In this document: positions 1 to 5,473 of the stretch, in pieces
Position numbering within the stretch: the first letter of the stretch is position 1
How the letters are laid out: each line of letters begins with the position of its first letter
Source of the DNA: an uncultured Clostridia bacterium
Lineage (GTDB): Bacteria; Bacillota; Clostridia; Oscillospirales; Acutalibacteraceae
DNA length: 10,399 nucleotides
Direction of reading: 5' to 3'
Assembly: GCA_945875045.1 (NCBI GenBank)
Contig: CAMCIX010000030.1
Span: forward strand, 1-10,399
Position numbers and translations under genes: made by a program
The notes under the pieces: generated by a model
Database searches by the model: none
Seen by the model: the letters and a program-made list of their open reading frames with translations, nothing else
What the model was told of the DNA's origin: nothing

Positions 1-230
1 GTTACCCGAGCAAATAAAATTATTCAAGTCTTTTCAAAAAAATATATTCTAAAAAAACTGCAAAAGATTATTGCTGATCTTACAGATGATGAACAGCTTT
101 CAATTCAGCATTACTTTTTTGAGGAACGTACTATGAAACAAATCGGCGTGGAACTCGGTATTCGTAAAATGGCAATATCAAAACAACTGAAAAACTCTTG
201 AGCCGAATGCGGAGACTTATGGAAACATAG
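1..230 (+). pseudogene. Sigma-70-like factor, region 4 end, frameshifted and cut by window edge
   Basis: Frame 1 is open from the first base and encodes the end of an ECF-like or element-borne sigma factor. The segment LTDDEQLSIQHYFFEERTMK followed by QIGVELGIRKMAISKQLK has the layout of region 4: a helix, an acidic turn, then a helix-turn-helix for the -35 element. The frame stops at TGA 199-201, right after KQLKNS. Adding one A to the A-run at 190-194 restores the expected continuation KKLLSRMRRLMET and a stop TAG at 228-230, the basic amphipathic helix normally found at this end. So the gene has lost one base, or the sequence has a homopolymer error. The 5' part is outside the window. In such elements these factors are presumed to control element genes; that role is inference. 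Confidence 0.72.
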
Positions 231-316
231 GTTTCTGTATTTTTTTAAAAAATTTTTGAAATTTGATTTACAAAAACGCTTTTAACTGTCACCTTTTCGG
301 TATTTTAATATTTCTC
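231..316. other. AT-rich spacer with T/A-run palindrome (possible bidirectional terminator)
   Basis: After the sigma-factor remnant comes a very AT-rich stretch. The T-run and A-run around 239-258 can fold on themselves on either strand, which would suit a weak terminator between the remnant and the next promoter. I see no gene here. Confidence 0.3.
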
Positions 317-345
317 TTGACTTATGAAAAGTATTGTGGTATATG
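317..345 (+). promoter_or_regulatory. Promoter for the small accessory gene
   Basis: TTGACT at 317-322 and TATATG at 340-345 are separated by 17 bases, with an extended -10 TG at 337-338. The expected start of transcription is near 352. This lies downstream of the earliest in-frame ATG (324), so it favours the later start at 372 or 378 for the gene that follows. Confidence 0.55.
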
Positions 346-377
346 TTTGTGTTGCAAAAGAAAGGAGCGCAATGCAC

Positions 378-662
378 ATGACAACACTTGAAGATTTATA
401 CTACGGAAACATTAGTCCGCACGAAAGGTACGTTAAGCGCGGAACGAGAGAGGATACGCTCGTAAGGCTCATCTGCAGAGACGAAGAAGAACTCAACGCC
501 AGTTTCATAGAGAAGCAGAAAGAGGTCTTTGAAAGGTTTAAAGACTGCCAAAGTGAGTTGTGTGGAATAACAGAACTTGGTGCTTTCAAAGAAGGATTTA
601 TCCTTGCGGTACGGATTATGATCGAAGTAACACAAGGGCTTGAAACGGCAGAAGAAATGTAA
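378..662 (+). CDS. Small acidic accessory protein of mobile elements (DUF6809-like)
   Basis: A protein of 94 residues if started at the ATG at 378 (beginning MTTLEDLYYGN), or 96 from the ATG at 372. Both follow the ribosome binding site AAAGGAG at 361-367, with gaps of 10 and 4 bases. An ATG at 324 in the same frame is unlikely, because the -10 element overlaps its first codons. The protein is soluble, rich in Glu and Lys, and predicted helical, with no signal peptide or membrane segment. The opening LEDLYYGNI.P.ER is a pattern I recall from short proteins next to sigma factors and relaxases in Clostridia elements, listed I think as DUF6809. That assignment is from memory and no function is known. 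It has its own promoter and is followed by a strong promoter for the mobilisation region. Confidence 0.75.
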   Translation: MTTLEDLYYGNISPHERYVKRGTREDTLVRLICRDEEELNASFIEKQKEVFERFKDCQSELCGITELGAFKEGFILAVRIMIEVTQGLETAEEM

Positions 663-675
663 TTAATTTTTGGCC

Positions 676-704
676 TTGACAAAATTATAATTCTCCGGTA
701 TAAT
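676..704 (+). promoter_or_regulatory. Perfect consensus sigma-A promoter ahead of the mobilisation region
   Basis: TTGACA at 676-681 and TATAAT at 699-704 are exact consensus hexamers with the optimal 17-base spacer. Transcription would begin near 711 and run through the structured leader and candidate oriT toward mobC and the relaxase. No other convincing promoter is seen before mobC, so this is probably the promoter of the mobilisation operon. Confidence 0.85.
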
Positions 705-710
705 GACAAT

Positions 711-890
711 CCAATCGAATAGGAACATATATAAGTCTTATCGCAGAACACAGCCGAAAATGTCGGCTTAACAGCGTAAGACTTATTTTATCCTCTGCCG
801 TATGTACTTTGACAAAAGCATAATGAAAAATGCAATCCCTGTGCGGGAACTGTCGAGGTATATCCATACAGTTTTCACGCGGGGATTTTT
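711..890 (+). ncRNA. Structured leader RNA with terminator-like hairpin (attenuator or small RNA)
   Basis: The RNA predicted from the consensus promoter contains two strong structures. The first pairs 731-740 with 777-786 (ten perfect base pairs), then 742-744 with 774-776, and holds an inner hairpin of 752-757 with 763-768. The second pairs 834-852 with 869-887 over about 19 positions with G-U pairs and one C-A mismatch, and is followed by a U-run at 886-890, the form of an intrinsic terminator. The transcript would thus be about 180 bases unless readthrough occurs into the mobilisation genes. A 33-codon frame (802-903, start ATG, no ribosome binding site) spans the second hairpin and could be a leader peptide, but support is weak. 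It matches no named RNA family that I can recognise. Attenuation is inferred from the order promoter, terminator, genes. Confidence 0.5.
834..890 (+). terminator. Terminator-like hairpin inside the leader
   Basis: The arms at 834-852 and 869-887 pair along almost their whole length, using several G-U pairs, around a 16-base loop. TTTTT at 886-890 follows. Because mobC and the relaxase lie downstream with no later promoter, the hairpin may act conditionally rather than as a true end. Confidence 0.55.
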
Positions 891-939
891 ACATATCGGT
901 TGAAAGGAGTTGACGATAAATATGGATGTCTCAAAAGAA

Positions 940-1045
940 TTCTATCCCGTAGGGATAGGCAAGCATATTGTTTGTATATACGCAGGCCTACGGCCGCAGC
1001 ACACAAACAGCTTGTCGGGGCGAGCCCCGAACCCCAATAATTTTA
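940..1045 (+). other. Candidate origin of transfer (oriT): cluster of inverted repeats upstream of mobC
   Basis: Four inverted repeats lie within about 90 bases upstream of the relaxosome genes: CTATCCC/GGGATAG (942-948, 952-958, loop GTA); GTTTGT/ACAAAC (970-975, 1003-1008); an inner GGCC/GGCC (985-988, 992-995); and TCGGGG/CCCCGA (1015-1020, 1025-1030, loop CGAG). Origins of transfer usually sit next to the relaxase operon and carry hairpins bound by the relaxase and MobC-like proteins. I cannot place the nick site. A 44-codon open frame (922-1056) crosses the region but looks like a by-product of the repeats. Confidence 0.5.
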
Positions 1046-1101
1046 CAGCGGTGTGAACCGCAGAAAGAGAGGACAAAACTAAAACCGACAACAAAACAAA
1101 A

Positions 1102-1395
1102 ATGATTGCCATGCGTTTTTGTGAGAGCGATTATGCGGCAATCAAAAGAAAAGCTGAAAAAGCAAATATGAACTTCACAGAGTTTGTAACAGTGGCGGCA
1201 ATGAACAAGCCTGTCACCGTCATAAACGGTCTCAATGATGTGCTGAAAGAGCAGAAAGCCATCGGCAGAAATATCAATCAGCTGACAACCCTGTGCAATA
1301 TGGGCAAGATTATCTGCCCCGATCTGCGAGAGCTAAAAGCGCAATATGCCGAGGTTCTGACTACACTTAACGAGATAGTCGGGAGGTGCGGCTAA
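1102..1395 (+). CDS. mobC: MobC-like relaxosome accessory protein
   Basis: A 97-residue basic protein. The N-terminal part (MIAMRFCESDYAAIKRKAEK, then NMNFTEFVTVAAMNKP, residues about 1-38) fits the ribbon-helix-helix DNA-binding fold of MobC-type proteins: a short strand, then two helices. The rest, with IGRNINQLTTLCN near residues 54-66, is the typical MobC tail. Such proteins bind oriT and help the relaxase open the DNA. The start is uncertain. The ATG at 1102 has no ribosome binding site close by; the purine-rich GAGAGGAC lies about 28 bases upstream, and the frame stays open back to a stop at 1054-1056 without any ATG, GTG or TTG. The stop TAA at 1393-1395 overlaps the relaxase start by one base, so the two are translationally coupled. 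Confidence 0.85.
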   Translation: MIAMRFCESDYAAIKRKAEKANMNFTEFVTVAAMNKPVTVINGLNDVLKEQKAIGRNINQLTTLCNMGKIICPDLRELKAQYAEVLTTLNEIVGRCG

Positions 1396-2744
1396 TGGCA
1401 ACCTTTACGGCAATCTCCGAAAAGACACAGACCGCCATAGCTATGAAGCGGGTGCTTGATTATGTGATGCAGGATAAGAAAACCGTGTTAGACGGCATCA
1501 AGCTTGTAAGCGGTCAGAACTGTGTTCCCGAATCAGCGTTTGAAGAATTTATGGCTACCAAGCATCAATACGGAAAGGCAAAGGGTGTGTTCTTCAAGCA
1601 GTATGTGCAGTCCTTTAAACCGGACTGCGGTGTGACGCCTGAGCAGATACACCGAATCGGCTTGGAAACGGCAAAAGCCTTTGACGGATTTGAAGTGGTT
1701 GTGGCAACCCACATTGACCGCGACCACTGGCACAATCATTTCGTTGTCAACTCGGTAAACTGTGAAACAGGCTTAAAAATCCAAATTAATGAAAAAGGTT
1801 TGGAAGAGCTAAGGCACAAGTCGGATGAAATCTGCCAGCAGTTTAGGTTAGAGATACTTAAACCGTATCAAAAACCTAAACAGCGGTCTTTGAATCAACG
1901 GGAGTACCGTGCGGCATTACGCGGCAACAGCAAAAAGCTAAGGCTGACAAACGCCATAGACTATGCAGTTGCAAAGAGCCGTAACAAAAAACAGTTTATC
2001 GAGCAGATGCAAAAACTCGGATACGGTGTTAAGTGGATAGACCATTACAAGTATATCACCTATACCACACCGGACGGTCAGCGTTTTCGGGACAACCGAT
2101 TACTTGATGATAAATATTTAAAAAATAATATGGAGGAATTATTTGCTTATGAATATGGAGCAGTTAAAACAGATCAACCAAATACAAACGATAACCGAGA
2201 AGACGGTAGATGCTTTGACCGAGCCGATAAAGCCAATCTACCTGATGCTCAAGCCCGAGCAATACAATCTATTGGCGGAGCATATATCACAGACTGGGAA
2301 CGCCATTGTGCGGAACACGGATTTGATATCCAAGCTGCCAACGCAAGAGGGCTTGAAGAATATAATGAACAAGACGGTCGAGGACAACCTGTTTCAGGCT
2401 CGGAGAATTGTATCGGAGGGAATGAACTCGATCCGATATTCAGTAGAGGTACAATCATCGAATCAGACCGACCGATTGAGGGAAATGATTCATACCGAAC
2501 TGAAGAATATGAAGGACGAGCTGAAAGCACGGGACTTGACACCGTGGAGGCTCAGGCTGAAATGGGCGGCGATTGGATCGATATTGCCGCTAATAGCCTG
2601 TATCTTGCAGCTGATCTTGCGATGATCGGAGGAACGGATAATGACAAGCACAATCCGAAATATATCCGTGAACGCAAGCACAGGCAGAAGAAAAAACAAA
2701 CTCAAGACAGCCACGATGATGGCGGTATGCAAATGAATATGTAA
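1395..2744 (+). CDS. MobP-type relaxase / mobilisation nuclease
   Basis: A 449-residue relaxase that would nick oriT, stay joined to the 5' end through a tyrosine, and lead the strand out during conjugation. The start ATG at 1395 overlaps the mobC stop and has GGGAGG at 1381-1386, eight bases upstream; a GTG at 1386 is in frame but poorly placed. The metal-binding motif is clear: residues 106-115 read HIDRDHWHNH, giving the three-histidine cluster (His106 or His111, His113, His115). VQSFKPD (71-77) and SVNCETG (120-126) are also typical of the family; Tyr23 in LDYVMQDKKT is a candidate catalytic tyrosine. From about residue 250 the protein becomes acidic and less ordered, and this half overlaps a second gene in another frame. 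The end (KYIRERKHRQKKKQ) is strongly basic. Close in style to relaxases of Tn1549-like elements; family call from motifs only. Confidence 0.93.
   Translation: MATFTAISEKTQTAIAMKRVLDYVMQDKKTVLDGIKLVSGQNCVPESAFEEFMATKHQYGKAKGVFFKQYVQSFKPDCGVTPEQIHRIGLETAKAFDGFEVVVATHIDRDHWHNHFVVNSVNCETGLKIQINEKGLEELRHKSDEICQQFRLEILKPYQKPKQRSLNQREYRAALRGNSKKLRLTNAIDYAVAKSRNKKQFIEQMQKLGYGVKWIDHYKYITYTTPDGQRFRDNRLLDDKYLKNNMEELFAYEYGAVKTDQPNTNDNREDGRCFDRADKANLPDAQARAIQSIGGAYITDWERHCAEHGFDIQAANARGLEEYNEQDGRGQPVSGSENCIGGNELDPIFSRGTIIESDRPIEGNDSYRTEEYEGRAESTGLDTVEAQAEMGGDWIDIAANSLYLAADLAMIGGTDNDKHNPKYIRERKHRQKKKQTQDSHDDGGMQMNM
2149..2625 (+). CDS. Nested membrane-anchored protein overlapping the relaxase gene in another frame
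   Basis: A 158-residue protein (160 if a TTG at 2143 is used) read in the +1 frame inside the relaxase gene, with its whole length inside the relaxase 3' part. GGAGGA at 2132-2137 stands 5 bases before the TTG and 11 before the ATG at 2149. The sequence looks like a real protein: heptad-like helical segments (EQLKQINQIQTITEKTVDAL; later LREMIHTELKNMKDELKARD) and one hydrophobic C-terminal span (about residues 136-156, WAAIGSILPLIACILQLIL), so a cytoplasmic coiled coil held to the membrane by its tail. I recall similar proteins in the same place in Tn1549-like elements, from memory. A role beside the relaxase, for example linking it to the membrane coupling apparatus, is inference. Confidence 0.72.
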   Translation: MNMEQLKQINQIQTITEKTVDALTEPIKPIYLMLKPEQYNLLAEHISQTGNAIVRNTDLISKLPTQEGLKNIMNKTVEDNLFQARRIVSEGMNSIRYSVEVQSSNQTDRLREMIHTELKNMKDELKARDLTPWRLRLKWAAIGSILPLIACILQLILR

Positions 2745-2789
2745 GGAGGAATGACCCGACAACAGATAAACTAAAAGCCGTGTTGCCTT

Positions 2790-2960
2790 ATGGCAGCAAA
2801 CAGAAGTAATATCCCAAAACACGAATTGGAAATCCTCGCAAGGCACTTTCTTCCGCAGATCCAAGCTTTCTTTGAGAGCACGGAAGGGCGAAAGGAATAT
2901 GAGGAGTGGAAAGCCGAACAAGACAAATTAAAGGCACAGACCGCCGATAAAACGGCTTGA
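2790..2960 (+). CDS. Small hypothetical protein of the mobilisation module (56 residues)
   Basis: A 56-residue charged, helical protein beginning MAANRSNIPKHELEILARHF and ending at TGA 2958-2960, containing FFESTEGRKEYEEWKAEQ. Short proteins with a (Y/N)IPKHELE.LA...LP.I..F.ES.EG...F.EW pattern are common in conjugative elements of Clostridia (from memory), function unknown. There is no ribosome binding site directly before ATG 2790. The good site AAGGAGG (2743-2749), just after the relaxase stop, serves an ATG at 2751 that opens only a seven-codon frame. Bases 2753-2810 in another frame encode DPTTDKLKAVLPYGSKQK before a stop, and overlap this start, so coupling from a broken upstream reading frame is possible. 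Confidence 0.6.
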   Translation: MAANRSNIPKHELEILARHFLPQIQAFFESTEGRKEYEEWKAEQDKLKAQTADKTA

Positions 2961-2971
2961 AACGCACACAC

Positions 2972-2997
2972 GGGCAGAGAGCGAAAACTCTCTGCCC
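2972..2997 (+). terminator. Hairpin closing the mobilisation operon
   Basis: GGGCAGAGAG (2972-2981) pairs perfectly with CTCTCTGCCC (2988-2997) around the loop CGAAAA. Only a weak U-rich tail (TTGTATGTT) follows, so termination strength is uncertain, but the position just after the last gene fits a terminator. Confidence 0.6.
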
Positions 2998-3029
2998 TTG
3001 TATGTTATGTGTTTGCCAAACCGGTTATA

Positions 3030-3076
3030 AAAAGCAAAAATCCGAACGTGTCGCCGTTGATGACAATGTTCGGATT
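3030..3076 (-). terminator. Terminator of the tRNA operon
   Basis: On the minus strand AATCCGAAC (3076-3068) pairs with GTTCGGATT (3047-3039), with an inner GACA/TGTC-type stem inside. The tail that follows reads TTTTTGCTTTTT. It lies just after the 3' end of tRNA-Tyr and is a good intrinsic terminator for it. It also marks chromosome rather than mobile element. Confidence 0.75.
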
Positions 3077-3085
3077 ATTTGACTT

Positions 3086-3170
3086 TGGTGGGAGAGGATG
3101 GATTCGAACCATCGAAGCTGAAAGCAGCAGATTTACAGTCTGTCCCCTTTGGCCACTCGGGAACTCTCCC
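3086..3170 (-). tRNA. tRNA-Tyr (anticodon GTA)
   Basis: An 85-base class II tRNA with the 3' CCA encoded (3088-3086). The acceptor stem GGGAGAG (3170-3164) pairs with CTCTCCC (3096-3090). The anticodon stem-loop is CAGA-CTGTAAA-TCTG, with anticodon GTA at 3136-3134. A long variable arm and the T-arm GGTTCGAATCC follow, as expected for bacterial tRNA-Tyr. It is the second gene of a two-tRNA operon. Confidence 0.96.
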
Positions 3171-3228
3171 ATATTAAATTTAAGCGCCGCACATTAAGTC
3201 AAGCGTCCGTTTAAATCGGCTCAGCTAA

Positions 3229-3304
3229 TGGAGCTGGTGGACGGACTCGAACCCCCGACCTGCTGATTACAAATCAGCTGCTCTACCAACTGAGCTACAC
3301 CAGC
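3229..3304 (-). tRNA. tRNA-Thr (anticodon TGT)
   Basis: A 76-base tRNA with encoded CCA (3231-3229). The acceptor stem GCTGGTG (3304-3298) pairs with CACCAGC (3239-3233). The D-arm is TAGCTCAGTTGGTAGAGCA, the anticodon loop TTTGTAA has TGT at 3271-3269, and the T-arm contains GGTTCGAGTCC. It lies 58 bases upstream of tRNA-Tyr, with which it is transcribed. Confidence 0.96.
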
Positions 3305-3322
3305 ATTTTTCAGCGCCTAACT

Positions 3323-3351
3323 AATATACCATAATTAAGGCGCAAAGTCAA
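3323..3351 (-). promoter_or_regulatory. Promoter of the tRNA-Thr/tRNA-Tyr operon
   Basis: On the minus strand TTGACT (3351-3346), a 17-base spacer and TATATT (3328-3323) precede tRNA-Thr by about 20 bases. An extended -10 TGG directly precedes TATATT. The strong match suits a stable-RNA promoter. Confidence 0.8.
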
Positions 3352-3395
3352 GTAAAAAATCGTATTTTTTAAGCCTTAAATGATATTTTTCTCAG

Positions 3396-3430
3396 AAATG
3401 CGCCGATTTACTTAAAAACACGGCGCATTT
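3396..3430 (-). other. Stem spanning the ktrA stop codon
   Basis: AAATGCGCCG (3396-3405) and CGGCGCATTT (3421-3430) are perfect inverted repeats, with the ktrA stop codon (3408-3410) in the 15-base loop. No U-run follows, so it may be a 3' stability structure or a factor-assisted end rather than an intrinsic terminator. No other terminator is obvious for the operon before the tRNA promoter. Confidence 0.5.
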
Positions 3431-4052
3431 CGTCCTTATGACCGAGGACAAGCAGATGCTCGCCCGCGGTAAATACATAGTCGGGGCGGAAAATCGGAAT
3501 AATTCGTCCCTCCCGCTTAATCGCGATAATATTCAGCTTATACCTGTTTCTGAAATCCAAATCCATTACCGTTTTGCCGAGCCATTTATCCAGCGGCTCA
3601 ATTTCAAAAATTGAGTATTCCGAGGAAATATTAATACAGTCAAAGACATTCGCGGCTCTTTCGAGACCGGCTATACGGCTTGCTATATCCCGCTCGGGGT
3701 AAATCACCCTGTCCGCACCATTGCGAAGCAAAAACTTCTCCTCAACATCGCGGTTTGCAACGCTGTAAACCTTTTTTGCACCAAGCTCCTTAAGCAAATC
3801 GGTTATTTCAAGGCATGCCTGAAAGCTGTCCTCAATGCAGACAAAGCAGGCGTCAAACTCCTCTACCCCGAAGGTCTTAAGAACCTCGATTTTGGTGCAG
3901 TCGCAGACCCTGGCGCTTACAACCGAGGTCATTATATCCTCCATCGCTTCCGCCTTAATATCCGCCGCCATTATTTCGCAACCGTTTTTTGAAAGCTCGT
4001 TGCAAAGGTGATGACCGAGCGAGCCCAAACCTATTATAAGAAAGGATTTCAT
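3408..4052 (-). CDS. ktrA: Ktr/Trk potassium uptake regulatory subunit (RCK protein KtrA)
   Basis: A 214-residue cytoplasmic gating subunit of a Ktr/Trk K+ uptake system. The N-terminal RCK_N (Rossmann) domain has the nucleotide-binding loop GLGSLG at residues 8-13 and the acidic residue at the end of the second strand (Asp31 in AADIKAEA), so it should bind ATP/ADP or NAD(H). NGADRVIYPERDIA (111-124) is the usual link region. A RCK_C domain follows at about 137-213; in Firmicutes this domain can bind c-di-AMP, known for the family but not shown here. Length is normal for KtrA/KtrC. The ribosome binding site GGGGAG lies eight bases before ATG 4052. It follows ktrB by 22 bases, so the pair is one operon. 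A ten-base-pair stem spans its stop codon (3396-3430). Confidence 0.95.
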   Translation of the reverse strand: MKSFLIIGLGSLGHHLCNELSKNGCEIMAADIKAEAMEDIMTSVVSARVCDCTKIEVLKTFGVEEFDACFVCIEDSFQACLEITDLLKELGAKKVYSVANRDVEEKFLLRNGADRVIYPERDIASRIAGLERAANVFDCINISSEYSIFEIEPLDKWLGKTVMDLDFRNRYKLNIIAIKREGRIIPIFRPDYVFTAGEHLLVLGHKDEMRRVFK

Positions 4053-4075
4053 TTTAATATCTCCCCATATAAAAA

Positions 4076-5413
4076 TTATCCTACCGTGACCGCTTCCTCG
4101 GGATACGAAACAGGAGGCTTCCTGCGCTCAAAAAGGGAAACGGCAAAGGAAATACTGCCTACTCTGCCGCAGTACATCAGGAATATTATAACAAGTCTCG
4201 ACAGTAAATTCAAGTCCCTTGTTATGCCGGTTGTCATACCGACGGTGCCGATTGCCGAAACCGTTTCAAACAGGGCGTCGGTAATGTCGAAGCCCTGCGC
4301 GGCGCAGAGGATTACAGCGCCCGTAAGGGCGAGAAGCATATTTGTGGAAATAATTATTACGGATCTCCTGAGTGCGTCCTCCTTAATGCACCTTTTAAAG
4401 AAATGGATGTTATCCTGTCCCGAAAGCCCCGCGGTTAAGAAGACTAAAATAACCGCTATAGTAGTGGTTTTAACGCCGCCCGCGGTAGAGCCGGAGGAGC
4501 CGCCTATAAACATTAAAATAATGGTAATAAGCTTTGAGGCGGGGGTAAGCGACGCGGTATCCACCGAATTAAAGCCCGCGGTTCGCGCGGTAACAGAGCC
4601 GAAAAACGCCGCCAAAACCTCCTCGCCCACAGTCATATCACTACCTAAATTATTATGCTCAAAGGCATACAGCAATGCCGCTCCCCCGAAAATCAGAATC
4701 GCGGTTACGCAAAGTACGATTTTTGTGTGCAGGGAAAACTTTTTAAAGCTCGCACGGCAAACGGTAATATCGTCCCACACAAGAAAACCGATACCGCCGA
4801 CGACTATAAGCACCATTAACACAATATTTACAAAGGCGTTTCCCGAAAGCGAGGTAAAGGAGGAATACTCGCCCGAAATACCCATAAGGTCAAAGCCCGC
4901 ATTGCAGAAGGCGGAAATCGCATGGAAAAATCCGTAATAAACACCTTTAAAAAAGCCGAAGCCGGGCTGCCGCATAAAATGGAGCGATAACAAGACCGCG
5001 CCGCCGCCCTCAAAAATAATCGTGCCCGTTATAATTTTCCTTACAAGCCGAGAAAAATCCCCCATACGGGTGGTGTTAATGCTCTCCGCCATAACCGCCC
5101 TTTCCCGCAGGCTCGCCTTTTTGCTTATGAGCCTGAAAAGGAAAATAGCGATTGTCATAAACCCAAGCCCGCCTATCTGGATAAGGAAAATAATTACCAG
5201 CTGACCGAAAAGAGACCAGTAGGTTGCCGTGTCCTGCAAAACAAGACCCGTAACGCAGGAGGCGGAGGTCGCGGTAAAAAGCGCCGTGATAGGCGCGGCA
5301 CACTCGCCCGACCTTGTAGCGAAGGGGAGCATAAGCAACGCCGTGCCTATTGTTATCATAATAAGATAGCCGAGGGTTATCACCCTGATATGAGAAAGCC
5401 TGCGATGTTTCAT
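4076..5413 (-). CDS. ktrB: Ktr/Trk potassium uptake channel subunit (KtrB/TrkH family)
   Basis: A 445-residue integral membrane protein, the usual length for KtrB. It carries four membrane-pore-membrane repeats whose selectivity-filter segments can be read in order: CVTGL (53-57), NAGFD (171-175), TAGFN (278-282) and VGMTT (391-395). Each has the conserved filter glycine (Gly56, Gly173, Gly280, Gly392). The glycine-rich gating loop after the third repeat, GGSSGSTAGGVKTTT (304-318), is also present. It takes up K+, probably Na+-coupled, under control of KtrA on the cytoplasmic side. The start ATG 5413 has GGAGG (5424-5420) six bases upstream. A strong hairpin (5433-5461) stands only eight bases before that ribosome binding site, so expression may depend on readthrough or on this structure. 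Confidence 0.96.
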   Translation of the reverse strand: MKHRRLSHIRVITLGYLIMITIGTALLMLPFATRSGECAAPITALFTATSASCVTGLVLQDTATYWSLFGQLVIIFLIQIGGLGFMTIAIFLFRLISKKASLRERAVMAESINTTRMGDFSRLVRKIITGTIIFEGGGAVLLSLHFMRQPGFGFFKGVYYGFFHAISAFCNAGFDLMGISGEYSSFTSLSGNAFVNIVLMVLIVVGGIGFLVWDDITVCRASFKKFSLHTKIVLCVTAILIFGGAALLYAFEHNNLGSDMTVGEEVLAAFFGSVTARTAGFNSVDTASLTPASKLITIILMFIGGSSGSTAGGVKTTTIAVILVFLTAGLSGQDNIHFFKRCIKEDALRRSVIIISTNMLLALTGAVILCAAQGFDITDALFETVSAIGTVGMTTGITRDLNLLSRLVIIFLMYCGRVGSISFAVSLFERRKPPVSYPEEAVTVG

Positions 5414-5432
5414 TTGGCGCCTCCGTAATTAA

Positions 5433-5461
5433 GCCCTCCCGCCGAAGCCGACAGGAGGGGC
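5433..5461 (-). terminator. Hairpin between the phosphate symporter gene and ktrB (terminator or control stem)
   Basis: On the minus strand the GC-rich arms starting GCCCCTCC and ending GGAGGGC fold into about 12 base pairs with one bulge and a tetraloop GCTT, followed by TTAATTA. It lies 12 bases after the symporter stop codon and 8 bases before the ktrB ribosome binding site. It could end the glyS-symporter transcript, but no room is left for a separate ktrB promoter between them, so partial readthrough or translational control is likely. Confidence 0.6.
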
Positions 5462-5473
5462 GTACTATGTAGA

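Larger units (their letters stand above)
1..3005 (+). mobile_element. Right-hand part of an integrative/mobilisable element (Tn1549-like mobilisation module)
   Basis: All genes here point rightward and are typical of conjugative or mobilisable elements of gut Firmicutes: a sigma-region-4 protein fragment, a small accessory protein, a MobC-like protein, a MobP-type relaxase with a nested gene, and a small trailing ORF. The unit closes with a hairpin at 2972-2997, just before the terminator of the chromosomal tRNA operon, which reads the other way. No integrase, excisionase, type IV secretion or resistance gene is visible in the window, and the left end lies outside it. The right boundary (about 3000-3030) is inferred from the change in strand and gene type; I did not find a direct repeat or target duplication. 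It may be a decayed element, since its first gene carries a frameshift. Confidence 0.75.

Noticed and set aside
802..903. A 33-codon frame across the leader terminator hairpin
   Set aside because: No ribosome binding site precedes either in-frame ATG (802 or 823); kept only as a possible leader peptide in the RNA entry.
942..1030. CRISPR-like repeats
   Set aside because: The repeats are inverted and differ from one another; there are no regularly spaced direct repeats.
922..1056. A 44-codon open frame with AAAGGAG (903-909) upstream
   Set aside because: It covers the inverted repeats of the candidate oriT, its ribosome binding site is 12 bases away, and its composition follows the repeats; more likely non-coding.
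3009..3197. A 62-residue open frame across tRNA-Tyr
   Set aside because: It reads through a clear tRNA gene on the other strand and the tRNA terminator.
4008..4937. A 309-residue plus-strand open frame
   Set aside because: Antisense to ktrB and the ktrA start; low complexity in Ile, Thr and Pro, as expected from the opposite strand of a membrane protein gene.
5414..5473. c-di-AMP riboswitch ahead of ktrB
   Set aside because: Such riboswitches control ktr genes in some Firmicutes, but the gap here is only 60 bases and holds a single simple hairpin.
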